DNA from: an uncultured Candidatus Entotheonella sp. | GTDB lineage: Bacteria > Tectomicrobia > Entotheonellia > Entotheonellales > Entotheonellaceae | Length of the DNA: 64,000 nucleotides | NCBI GenBank assembly: GCA_951828535.1 | Contig: OX639990.1 | Location: 1,227,300-1,291,299 of the forward strand | Direction: 5' to 3' | Shown: positions 42,783 to 50,690 of the stretch, in pieces | Position numbering within the stretch: the first letter of the stretch is position 1 | How the letters are laid out: every line of letters begins with the position of its first letter | Made by a program: the position numbers and the translations under genes | Notes under the pieces: generated by a model | The model's input: only the letters and a program-made list of their open reading frames with translations | The model's database searches: none | What the model was told of the DNA's origin: nothing

Positions 42783-43208
42783 TCAATCGACGACCTCAAC
42801 GCCCATGCTGCGCGCTGTCCCAGCGATAATCTGTATTGCGGCCTCAACAGTATTCGCATTAAGGTCAGCTTGCTTGGTTTCAGCGATCTGCTGCAGCTGC
42901 ATTGTTGTCACTTGTCCAATCTTTTCCCGATTTGGTGTCGACGCTCCCTTGGCAAGCCCGGCCGCCTGCTTTATCAATTCAGCGGCGGGAGGAGACTTTG
43001 TAATGAACGAAAACGAACGATCGGCGTACACATTCACAACCACCGGAGTAATCATGCCGGCCTGGGCCTGAGTTTGGGCGTTGAATGCCTTGCAAAATTC
43101 CATGATGTTCACACCATGCTGACCCAATGCAGGGCCCACTGGAGGGGAAGGATTGGCTTGGCCCGCGGGCACCTGCAGCTTTATTTTCGTTACAACCTGT
43201 TTCGCCAT
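42783..43208 (-). CDS. rplK: 50S ribosomal protein L11
   Basis: GTPase-associated-centre protein. The 141-aa product starts [20 protein letters not shown], has [19 protein letters not shown], and ends [12 protein letters not shown]. It lies 66 nt after nusG, its standard neighbour. Confidence 0.97.
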   Translation of the reverse strand: MAKQVVTKIKLQVPAGQANPSPPVGPALGQHGVNIMEFCKAFNAQTQAQAGMITPVVVNVYADRSFSFITKSPPAAELIKQAAGLAKGASTPNREKIGQVTTMQLQQIAETKQADLNANTVEAAIQIIAGTARSMGVEVVD

Positions 43209-43274
43209 CTATTATTTCCTTACCGTGGCAACGTTCATGCGCCATCAAGCATTTGGTTAAAATCTGTATCTATC

Positions 43275-43805
43275 TCAGATCGATTCCACCTGTAAGAATT
43301 CCAACTCAACCGGCGTAGAACGTCCGAATATACTGACCATCACTTTGAGCTTGCCACGCTCAGGATGCACCTCTCTGATCACGCCGGTAAAGTTTGTGAA
43401 TGGCCCATCGGTCACGCGCACACTCTCACCCGGCCCAAAAATCACTTTGGGCTTTGGTTCTGAAGTTTCGCTGCTGATCTGATTCCAAATGTAAGCTACT
43501 TCTTCCTCCGACAAAGGCGTTGGGTCTTTTCCGCCCCCCAGAAATCCGGTGACCTTGGGGGTATCTTTGATTGCGTACCAAACTTCGTCATCTATCTCCG
43601 CCTCAATCAGCACGTATCCTGGAAAGAATTTCCGTGACGATATTTTGCGTTTGCCGCCTTTGATTTCAACAACATCCTCTGCTGGCACCAGAATCTGTCC
43701 AACTCGTTCAAGCAACCCTCTCGAATTCAGACGTTCTTCAAGACTAGCCTTGACTTTATTCTCGTGGCCGGAATATGTATGAATAACATACCAATGCTTG
43801 CTCAT
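43275..43805 (-). CDS. nusG: Transcription termination/antitermination factor NusG
   Basis: Binds the polymerase clamp and links it to Rho or ribosomal S10. The 176-aa product has the NGN domain ([22 protein letters not shown], then [10 protein letters not shown]) and a C-terminal KOW domain ([21 protein letters not shown]). It lies 20 nt after secE. Confidence 0.97.
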   Translation of the reverse strand: MSKHWYVIHTYSGHENKVKASLEERLNSRGLLERVGQILVPAEDVVEIKGGKRKISSRKFFPGYVLIEAEIDDEVWYAIKDTPKVTGFLGGGKDPTPLSEEEVAYIWNQISSETSEPKPKVIFGPGESVRVTDGPFTNFTGVIREVHPERGKLKVMVSIFGRSTPVELEFLQVESI

Positions 43806-43825
43806 AGCGGCTCGTCCTACGTGGA

Positions 43826-44047
43826 CTACTTGAGAAGATTGCCTAAAGCCATTGAAAGGATGAGATCTACTATGCCGAGGTATAAGGCAATGATGAAAAC
43901 AACGGCAATAACAACCGACGTGGATGCAATTGTCTCTTTTCGATTAGGGAATGTGACTTTTCTCAGTTCAGAGCGCACATCCTGAAAGAATTGGATACTT
44001 TTGCCATATACATCTCGAACGTACCGCTGAATGTAGGCCTCAAACAC
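43826..44047 (-). CDS. secE: Protein translocase subunit SecE
   Basis: Single-span subunit that clamps SecY. The 73-aa product has an amphipathic segment ending with [19 protein letters not shown], the family signature, and one membrane helix (about 42-66). The start is GTG 44047 with AAAGG upstream. tRNA-Trp lies 129 nt upstream. Confidence 0.93.
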   Translation of the reverse strand: MFEAYIQRYVRDVYGKSIQFFQDVRSELRKVTFPNRKETIASTSVVIAVVFIIALYLGIVDLILSMALGNLLK

Positions 44048-44176
44048 AGCAGCAACCTTTAGTGTAGCACGAGGGTATCTTTGTCATCGAAAATAGTAAG
44101 GGTGGACGTGTTTTCTTTTGGTCGCCTGTGCGATTTGTTTGCTACAGGGAACCACGCACTGTTTCTTTAATTCAAG

Positions 44177-44249
44177 CAGGCCAGGAGGGATTCGAACCCC
44201 CATCACCCGGATTTGGAGTCCGGTGCTCTACCGTTCGAGCTACTGGCCT
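44177..44249 (-). tRNA. tRNA-Trp (CCA)
   Basis: A 73-nt cloverleaf with acceptor AGGCCAG/CTGGCCT, anticodon CCA (complement of 44214-44216), T loop TTCGAAT and discriminator G, as expected for Trp. The 3' CCA is not encoded. It lies between rpmG and secE, the classic position. Confidence 0.95.
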
Positions 44250-44292
44250 ACAGTTCTGAGATTTCCAAATTCCCCGCAACTTGACGTTCAGC

Positions 44293-44442
44293 TTACCTCG
44301 TTTCCCTATGGGGCTGATGCTGACGACAAAAGCGGCAGTATTTTTTGAACTCGAATCTCTGAGGAGTACGTCGCTTATTTTTCGTCGTCGTGTAGTTGCG
44401 ACGCCTGCATTCGACACACGCCAAAGTAACCAAATCCCGCAC
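44293..44442 (-). CDS. rpmG: 50S ribosomal protein L33 (zinc-binding form)
   Basis: A 49-aa protein recovered by reading the minus strand. It starts at GTG 44442, with AAGGAG 5 nt upstream, and runs [20 protein letters not shown] to an end rich in basic residues. The two Cys-x2-Cys pairs (CVEC, CRFC) mark the zinc form. The arrangement tuf-rpmG-tRNA-Trp-secE-nusG is the common one. Confidence 0.94.
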   Translation of the reverse strand: MRDLVTLACVECRRRNYTTTKNKRRTPQRFEFKKYCRFCRQHQPHRETR

Positions 44443-44523
44443 GGGTACTCCTTACGTTATCTCCAGGCACATCCACACCAAGAGGCGATTACTCACCAAC
44501 GTGATCACACAGCTAGAAGAAAG

Positions 44524-45717
44524 CTACGCCAGTATTTCACTAACGACGCCCGCCCCTACCGTCCGGCCGCCCTCACGGATCGCAAAGCGCAACTCTTTCT
44601 CCAAAGCTATCGGCGTGATTAACACCACCTCCACGCCAACGTTGTCCCCAGGCATCACCATCTCCGTACCCGAGGGCAATGTCACCACACCCGTCACGTC
44701 CGTCGTGCGAAAGTAAAACTGCGGCCGGTAGCCATTGAAAAACGGCGTGTGACGACCTCCCTCGTCTTTCGACAATACGTATACCTCTGCCTGAAAATGC
44801 GTGTGGGGCGTAATCGATCCCGGCTTCGCCAATACCTGACCACGCTCTATCTCATCGCGCTTCACACCGCGCAACAACACCCCTATGTTATCACCTGCCT
44901 CGCCACGGTCCAATATCTTCCGAAACATCTCCACACCCGTCGCTACCGTCTTGTGCGTCTCCTTCATACCCACAATCTCCACATCGTCGCCTACCGTCAC
45001 CACGCCACGCTCAACACGACCCGTCGCTACCGTCCCTCGACCCGATATCGTGAATACGTCCTCCACGGGCATCAGAAACGGCCGCTCGATGGCGCGCTGC
45101 GGCGTCGGCACGTAGTCATCAATCGCACCCATCAACTCAAAGACGCAGGCGCTCTCCGAAGCACTCGGATCGCCACTCTCCAAGGCCTGCAGGGCACTGC
45201 CCCGGATAATCGGAATGTCGTCGCCCGGAAATTCGTACTTGCTAAGCAACTCCCGCAACTCCAACTCCACCAAGTCCAGCAACTCTTCATCGTCCACCAT
45301 GTCCACTTTGTTCATGAACACCACGATGTAGGGCACCCCAACCTGACGCGCCAACAAGATATGCTCGCGCGTCTGCGGCATCGCCCCATCGGCGGCACTC
45401 ACCACCAGGATCGCCCCGTCCATCTGCGCGGCACCCGTGATCATGTTCTTTACGTAGTCGGCGTGCCCAGGACAATCGACGTGCGCGTAGTGGCGGTTCT
45501 CGCTTTCGTATTCCACGTGGGCAGTAGCAATGGTGATGCCGCGGGCTTTTTCCTCGGGCGCCCTGTCGATCTGGTCAAAGGGCACATAGTCCGCCTTGCC
45601 TTGCGCTGCCAGTACCTGCGTTATGGCAGACGTGAGCGTCGTCTTGCCGTGGTCTACGTGACCGATCGTCCCAACGTTGACGTGCGGCTTGCTACGCTTG
45701 AATTTCACCTTCGACAT
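44524..45717 (-). CDS. tuf: Elongation factor Tu, copy 2
   Basis: Second EF-Tu gene, 397 aa, protein identical to copy 1 (28027-29220). The nucleotide sequence differs only near 44702 (a G where copy 1 has A), synonymous. Identity runs from the stop codon to about 45738, 21 bp beyond the ATG, covering the ribosome-binding site. Such sharp boundaries indicate gene conversion. It lies between tRNA-Thr and rpmG, the ancestral tufB position. Confidence 0.97.
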   Translation of the reverse strand: MSKVKFKRSKPHVNVGTIGHVDHGKTTLTSAITQVLAAQGKADYVPFDQIDRAPEEKARGITIATAHVEYESENRHYAHVDCPGHADYVKNMITGAAQMDGAILVVSAADGAMPQTREHILLARQVGVPYIVVFMNKVDMVDDEELLDLVELELRELLSKYEFPGDDIPIIRGSALQALESGDPSASESACVFELMGAIDDYVPTPQRAIERPFLMPVEDVFTISGRGTVATGRVERGVVTVGDDVEIVGMKETHKTVATGVEMFRKILDRGEAGDNIGVLLRGVKRDEIERGQVLAKPGSITPHTHFQAEVYVLSKDEGGRHTPFFNGYRPQFYFRTTDVTGVVTLPSGTEMVMPGDNVGVEVVLITPIALEKELRFAIREGGRTVGAGVVSEILA

Positions 45718-45799
45718 TAACCTAATCCCCCTCTGTGTCGAATATGCTGTGTTCCAGAAATTACAATGCAGAAAGTAATCCACAATGGATGCGAAAAGG

Positions 45800-45872
<73 letters not shown>

Positions 45873-45902
45873 GTTCACCGAAACGACATCACACAATAAG
45901 AA

Positions 45903-45976
45903 AGCGGGAAACGGGACTCGAACCCGCGACCCTCAGCTTGGAAGGCTGATGCTCTAGCCAACTGAGCTATTCCCGC
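45903..45976 (-). tRNA. tRNA-Gly (UCC)
   Basis: A 74-nt cloverleaf with acceptor GCGGGAA/TTCCCGC, anticodon TCC (complement of 45940-45942), T loop TTCGAGT and discriminator T. CCA is not encoded. Third gene of the four-tRNA cluster. Confidence 0.95.
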
Positions 45977-46005
45977 AACGTGTCGCCGACACCCACATCA
46001 TCCTA

Positions 46006-46088
46006 TGGGGAGGGGAGGATTCGAACCTCCGAAGACATCAGCCAACAGATTTACAGTCTGTCCCCTTTGACCGCTCGGGAACCTCCCC
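46006..46088 (-). tRNA. tRNA-Tyr (GUA)
   Basis: An 83-nt class II tRNA with a long variable arm, acceptor GGGGAGG/CCTCCCC, anticodon GTA (complement of 46052-46054), T loop TTCGAAT and discriminator A. CCA is not encoded. Second gene of the cluster. Confidence 0.95.
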
Positions 46089-46147
46089 AAGAACGCATGT
46101 GTTGAACAATATTCAATATGTGAAATGTGAAGATGGGTACAAACAGG

Positions 46148-46219
46148 AGCCGATGAGAGGAGTTGAACCTCCAACCTGCCGATTACAAATCGGCTGCTCT
46201 GCCATTGAGCTACATCGGC
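46148..46219 (-). tRNA. tRNA-Thr (UGU)
   Basis: A 72-nt cloverleaf with acceptor GCCGATG/CATCGGC, anticodon TGT (complement of 46185-46187), T loop TTCAACT and discriminator T. CCA is not encoded (CCT). First gene of the block; the promoter lies about 45 bp upstream. Confidence 0.95.
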
Positions 46220-46263
46220 GGAGAGGGCATCCTCATGCGACCGCCAGGAAAGAGCGAACGGGT

Positions 46264-46292
46264 AAGATAAACAAAATGGTCCCTTGTGTCAA
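46264..46292 (-). promoter_or_regulatory. Sigma70-type promoter of the tRNA-tuf2-ribosomal block
   Basis: Read on the minus strand, TTGACA (46287-46292) and TATCTT (46264-46269) are separated by 17 nt, near consensus. It points into tRNA-Thr(UGU), 45 nt away. It is the strongest promoter-like sequence I found in front of the 33-kb block; internal promoters probably exist but I did not identify them. Confidence 0.8.
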
Positions 46293-46415
46293 TGGAGATA
46301 TGGTGCAGCTTTCGGATATTGCGTCGATCCTAACACAAGAGCCGCGCAAACCGATTTCTGACGGAGGCAGGTAACCTCGCAACACCAAGAATCCCCGTTG
46401 GTCAGCTCCGCGCCG

Positions 46416-47171
46416 TCAAGGTACCGAACCGACAGCGCAACGTTGTTCCCAAGCATAAGCAAGAACGATGGCGCCTGCTACGGCGACGTTGAGCGAATTG
46501 CTGTCTGGGTGCATCGGTATGCGTATCAAGGCATCACAGCGTTTACGCACGAGCCGCCGCATACCGCTTCCCTCAGCGCCCAGAACAATTGCAAGGCGTT
46601 CCGGCCACTGAACCTGAGCGACCCGTAGTTCTGCCGTCATCCCGGCACCATAAATCCAGAAGCCTCGCTGTTTCAGTTCGTCGAGCGTATTTGCAATGTT
46701 GACCACTCGGACTATTGATACCCGTTCAATCGCGCCGGACGACCGCTTGGCGACTGCGGATGTCAAAGCAACGGAGCGATTGCGCGGTATTACAATCGTA
46801 TCCACACCAAAAGCAACAGCCGACCGTATGAGAGACGCGAAATTGCCGACATCTGTCACGCCGTCAAGTACCAGAAGCGTTTGAGTGCCTGCGGTATCTT
46901 CAACGCGTTCACTTACCTGCCTGAAAGAATCATACCCCAACGACTCGGCAAGGGCGGCAACCCCTTGATGTCTCGTATGCCCAAGTAAGTGGTTCAATTG
47001 CGCCCGGTTGGCGAGCTCAAGGGCGATGCCACGCTGTTCAGTCAGTGCCAGGATCTGATGCACTGCGTCACCGCGGCGGCGTTCATCGACCACAACTTTC
47101 GATACATGCCGCTGCTCATTTTTCAGGGCTCCGATAACGGCATGGAAACCGTACAAAGTCTCTTCCGCCAT
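46416..47171 (-). CDS. rlmB: 23S rRNA 2'-O-methyltransferase, TrmH/RlmB family
   Basis: SPOUT-family methyltransferase, probably modifying G2251 of 23S rRNA. The 251-aa product has an N-terminal substrate-binding domain (LYGFHAVIGAL) and the knotted SPOUT motifs: DGVTDVGNFASLIRSA, LGAEGSGM and SNSLNVAVAGAI. The exact target rests on family membership only. ispF starts 15 nt upstream. Confidence 0.93.
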   Translation of the reverse strand: MAEETLYGFHAVIGALKNEQRHVSKVVVDERRRGDAVHQILALTEQRGIALELANRAQLNHLLGHTRHQGVAALAESLGYDSFRQVSERVEDTAGTQTLLVLDGVTDVGNFASLIRSAVAFGVDTIVIPRNRSVALTSAVAKRSSGAIERVSIVRVVNIANTLDELKQRGFWIYGAGMTAELRVAQVQWPERLAIVLGAEGSGMRRLVRKRCDALIRIPMHPDSNSLNVAVAGAIVLAYAWEQRCAVGSVP

Positions 47172-47186
47172 CGTCCGTCGTCCACA

Positions 47187-47678
47187 TTAAGAGGGTGCAG
47201 CAGCCTGTAACGGCCATACAAGACAAACCGCGTATGCCGCTATGCCCATCTCCATTCCGGGAAAACCCAGTCCGTCCGTCGTGGTAGCCTTGACGCTCAG
47301 TTGCGCAGGCTCGGCATGTACGGTGGCAGCGAGCGTTGCCGCCATGCGCGGAAGGTAGGGAGCCAGTCGAGGACGTTGGGCCACAATCGTGATATCGGCG
47401 TTCCCCAGCGTGTGGTGGTTTTCCGCCAGCAATCGTGTTACGGCTTTCAGGATAGTGAGACTGGAAACTCCTCGCCAACGTTCGTCCGTGCTTGGGAAAT
47501 GTTGGCCTATATCGCCAAGTGCGGCTGCTCCAAGCATGGCGTCGCACAGCGCATGCACAACAACGTCCGCGTCAGAGTGTCCTTGCAGGCCAAATTCATG
47601 ATGAATGGGCACGCCGCCCAACACCAAGGCGGCGTCAGGGACCAGCCGGTGCGCATCGTAGCCGAACCCTATTCGCAT
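47187..47678 (-). CDS. ispF: 2-C-methyl-D-erythritol 2,4-cyclodiphosphate synthase IspF
   Basis: Fifth step of the MEP isoprenoid pathway. The 163-aa product has the metal-binding Asp and His of GFGYDAHRL, the HSDADVVVHALCDAMLGA motif and the C-terminal ATTTDGLGFPG(M/R)-type active-site loop. It lies 9 nt after ispD; the two enzymes are often adjacent or fused. Confidence 0.96.
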   Translation of the reverse strand: MRIGFGYDAHRLVPDAALVLGGVPIHHEFGLQGHSDADVVVHALCDAMLGAAALGDIGQHFPSTDERWRGVSSLTILKAVTRLLAENHHTLGNADITIVAQRPRLAPYLPRMAATLAATVHAEPAQLSVKATTTDGLGFPGMEMGIAAYAVCLVWPLQAAAPS

Positions 47679-47687
47679 GCCCCTCCC

Positions 47688-48407
47688 TCACTGACGCGGG
47701 GTGCGCAGCAATCCTTCGCTGAAAATCAAGTCTTCCGGGGTCGTAATCTTGATGTTGCTTTCCAGCCCCGAGACCACTTTCACCGGATGTCCTATCGATT
47801 CGAGCAGACTGGCGTCATCTGTCGCACACACGCCTCGCTCCCAAGCCTGACGATACGCCGACATCAGGAGATGCCGCTGAAATGCCTGCGGCGTCTGCGT
47901 ACGCCACAAATTTTCCCGCGGGACCGTTGCTTCAACTACTCCCCCTTCGGAGATGCGCTTCAGCGTATCTCGCAGCGGCACGGCTGCCACGGCGGCACCG
48001 TGCTGTGCGGCACAACCCAGCGTTTCTTGCAAAACCGCCTCCGTTACAAAAGGGCGAACGCCATCATGAACCACCACGAGGTCAACCGCCGCATCGATCC
48101 GCTGCAGACCGCGCCAAACCGATTCCTGGCGACTCGTTCCCCCTGCCACGACGTCTCGCACTTTACGGAATCCATAACGTTTGATGATTCCCTGCTGGCA
48201 AGCAGAAACATTTTTGGCCGCAACGACAACCCATAACTCATCGATAACCGCAGAACGTTCAAAAACGTCCAACGTGCGGGCCAATATCTCTCGCCCGCAG
48301 AGTTGCAAAAACGGCTTCGCAATGTCCCCGCCCATCCGGACGCCACTGCCGGCAGCCGGAATAAGCCCCGCGACACGTTTTGGAGTCAGCGTTGCTTTCA
48401 CGTTCAT
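47688..48407 (-). CDS. ispD: 2-C-methyl-D-erythritol 4-phosphate cytidylyltransferase IspD
   Basis: Third step of the MEP pathway, forming CDP-methylerythritol. The 239-aa product has the nucleotide-binding start IPAAGSGVRMGGDIAKPFL, the VVVHDGVRPF motif and QTPQAFQ. It is the first gene of ispD-ispF-rlmB on the minus strand and is divergent from rpoZ across a 149-nt gap. Confidence 0.95.
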   Translation of the reverse strand: MNVKATLTPKRVAGLIPAAGSGVRMGGDIAKPFLQLCGREILARTLDVFERSAVIDELWVVVAAKNVSACQQGIIKRYGFRKVRDVVAGGTSRQESVWRGLQRIDAAVDLVVVHDGVRPFVTEAVLQETLGCAAQHGAAVAAVPLRDTLKRISEGGVVEATVPRENLWRTQTPQAFQRHLLMSAYRQAWERGVCATDDASLLESIGHPVKVVSGLESNIKITTPEDLIFSEGLLRTPRQ

Positions 48408-48556
48408 ATGTCCCTAGCAGCACCCACTCAATGTATAATGCCGCTCAAAAGGAATGCCCGTACAGGTGGCAAGAATTTCAATGCGCATGTTATAGTGGAG
48501 CCTTGATCACCACGATTGGTCTCTTAGTTCGCGGAGCACGCTCCGGGAGGAGTCTC

Positions 48557-48865
48557 TTGAGACAGCAGCACGCTCTTCTTGATGCCGCCATTAAAGTGGT
48601 AGGAAACCGCTACCATACGACCATGCTGATCGCCAAACGCATCCGTCAACTCCATCACGGCGCCCGGCCGCAGGTACCACCTGAGGAGGCAGACAGCTTC
48701 TTTACCATCGCGGTTCGTGAAATTGCCGCTGGCCACCTCTCTTTTGAGTCTGCCCCCCCGCCTGAGACTGCCCCTCCTGTCCCCGCCGCAATTTCCGGCA
48801 ACGGCACCCTTGAGGGTGACAGTAAAGCGGTGGAAACGTCTGAAACGGCAGACGATGGTGCCTGA
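48557..48865 (+). CDS. rpoZ: RNA polymerase omega subunit (probable)
   Basis: The 102-aa product has the omega core: LLDAAIKVVGNRYHTTMLIAKRIRQL (residues about 7-33), then the segment ending TIAVREIAAGHL. Omega helps fold beta'. The C-terminal 35 residues are Pro/Ala/Glu-rich and unstructured. I choose TTG 48557 because GGGAGGAG (48545-48552) lies 4 nt before it; longer in-frame starts back to 48380 run into the divergent ispD and have no support. yggX follows after 20 nt. Confidence 0.75.
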   Translation: MRQQHALLDAAIKVVGNRYHTTMLIAKRIRQLHHGARPQVPPEEADSFFTIAVREIAAGHLSFESAPPPETAPPVPAAISGNGTLEGDSKAVETSETADDGA

Positions 48866-48885
48866 CAGGGAGAAAAGGTTCAACC

Positions 48886-49206
48886 ATGACACAACGATTC
48901 GTCTACTGCGGGAAGCTTCAAAAAGAGGCTCCTGGTATTGATGAGGATGAGCTTCAGGGCAGCATTGCCTTGGAAATGATTGAATCGCTGGGCGGGGCTG
49001 AATTACGTCAACGTATCCATGAAAACATCTCCATGGAGGCTTGGGAATTGTGGAAAGGCTTCCTGACGATGATTCTAAATGAATACCGTCTGAATGTCAT
49101 GGACCCACAAGCCGACGAGTTCATCCGTCAGCAAATGGAAGAGTTCTTTTTCGGCGAAGGCGCTGCCCTGCCGCCAGGGTACGTTCCGCCAATGGGCAAG
49201 GGCTAG
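48886..49206 (+). CDS. yggX: Fe(II)-trafficking / oxidative damage protection protein YggX
   Basis: The 106-aa product matches the YggX family across its core: a Cys near residue 7 (FVYCGKLQKEAPG), NISMEAWELWKGFLTMILNEYRLN, and DPQADEFIRQQMEEFFFG. Family members are thought to protect iron-sulfur clusters or carry iron; the biochemical role is not settled. It has AAAAGG 7 nt before ATG 48886. It ends 1 nt before the proposed start of a radical SAM gene, whose cluster it could serve. Confidence 0.9.
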   Translation: MTQRFVYCGKLQKEAPGIDEDELQGSIALEMIESLGGAELRQRIHENISMEAWELWKGFLTMILNEYRLNVMDPQADEFIRQQMEEFFFGEGAALPPGYVPPMGKG

Positions 49207-49207
49207 C

Positions 49208-50638
49208 TTGAGAGCGGCATCCGTTAGGGTGGCCACAGTGCGTGTCGTACTCCTCGCAACCTATGAATTGGGACGGCAGCCTTTTGGCTTGGCTTCCCCT
49301 GCCGCTTGGCTACGACAGGCAGGAGCGACGGTTCGGTGCCAGGATTTGTCACGCAGTCGCCTGGACCGTGGGGCCATTCTGGCGGCCGACCTTGTGGCCT
49401 TCTACATCCCCATGCACACCGCAACGCGGATTGCCATCCAGGTTGCGAAACACGTCAAGACCCTTAACCCGCAAGCTCACCTCTGCTTCTATGGCCTTTA
49501 CGCCCCCATGAATGACCGATTGTTACGCGAACTGGGGGCCGCCACCCTGCTCGGTGGGGAATTTGAATCTGGGCTGTTACGACTCGTGCAATATCTTCAG
49601 ACAGATTCCACACCCCCTGCCCAATCGCCGGAAGTCGTCACTTCCCTGGATCGCCAACAGTTTCAGGTACCTGATCGGCGCGATTTACCCCCCCTGCCAG
49701 TTTACGCCCAACTCAAAATAGGCGAGCGGTCACACGTCGCCGGCTACACGGAAGCCAGCCGCGGCTGCAAACACTTCTGTCGCCATTGTCCGATCGTGCC
49801 GGTCTATGAGGGCCGCTTTCGCATCGTGCAGAGGGACGTCGTCCTGGAAGATATCCGGCGCCAGGTCGCGGCCGGCGCCGAGCACGTGACCTTTGGCGAC
49901 CCCGATTTTTTCAACGGTATCGGCCACGCCATGCCGTTGGTGCATGACCTGCACCGGGAGTTCCCCAGCCTCACTTACGACGTCACCATCAAGATAGAAC
50001 ACCTGTTGCGGTATACCGAGCATCTGCCCACCCTCCGCCAAACCGGCTGCCTGATGGTGACGAGCGCCGTGGAGTCCGTCCAGGATGGCGTTCTGCGTCT
50101 GCTCGATAAAGGCCACACCCGACAGGATTTTCTCCAGGCTCTGGCCCGGTGCAGGCAAGCCGGAATTTGCCTCAATCCGACCTTTGTCGCCTTCATGCCC
50201 TGGACCTTTTTGCCCGACTATATCGACTTACTGGCCGTAATCGCCACGCAAGGTCTGATCGAACACGTCGCGCCCATCCAACTCGCCATGCGTTTGCTGA
50301 TCCCTGACGGCTCCAAACTACTTGACCTGCCCGAAATGGGTCTGTCGCTGCGGGAATTCGACGCCGACGCCCTGTCGTACCGCTGGGAACATCCCGACGT
50401 ACGGATGGATGGCCTCTGCGCGGAGGCGCTCCAATTGGTCCAAAGCGGTGAGGCGGAAGGCGCCGGCCGCTATGAGATATTTGAACGCCTCTGGCACGCC
50501 GCCCACAAGGCCGCCCAAATTCCCGCTCCGCTGGTGCCCGCCCCCGTTGCCCCGCCAGCCCGTGGGCCCGTTCCTTACCTTGATGAGCCGTGGTATTGTT
50601 GAGCGGAACCCACCGAGGAGCAGGTTGCTCCGTTCTAG
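49208..50638 (+). CDS. Radical SAM selenoprotein with Cys-Sec-Ala-Glu-Pro tail
   Basis: Radical SAM enzyme of unknown substrate. Residues about 15-140 form a Rossmann-like domain similar in outline to cobalamin-binding N-domains but without the usual His motif. The iron-sulfur motif is C187-KHF-C191-RH-C194. The ORF would end at TGA 50600-50602, after Trp-Tyr-Cys. If that TGA is selenocysteine (residue 465), the tail reads Cys-Sec-Ala-Glu-Pro and runs 11 more codons to TAG 50636, total 476 aa. A SECIS-like hairpin follows the TGA. I recall an NCBI family named for a CUAEP/CCAEP tail. The start is uncertain: TTG 49208 (AAGGG 5 nt upstream) or GTG 49229. Confidence 0.88.
50600..50636 (+). promoter_or_regulatory. 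In-frame UGA and bacterial SECIS element of the radical SAM gene
   Basis: After TGA (50600-50602), GGAGC (50617-50621) pairs with GCTCC (50627-50631) around the loop AGGTT. A lower stem of GGAAC (50605-50609) with GTTCT (50632-50636) is stacked on it, leaving a 7-nt bulge on the 5' side. The apical loop starts 20 nt after the UGA. Distance and G-containing loop fit the bacterial SECIS pattern recognised by SelB; the loop resembles AGGUCU of E. coli fdhF. Confidence 0.75.
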
Positions 50639-50690
50639 AACCAAGGACTTCTTGGTGCTCTGGCCATACGCGCAGTCTGGGGAAATAAGG

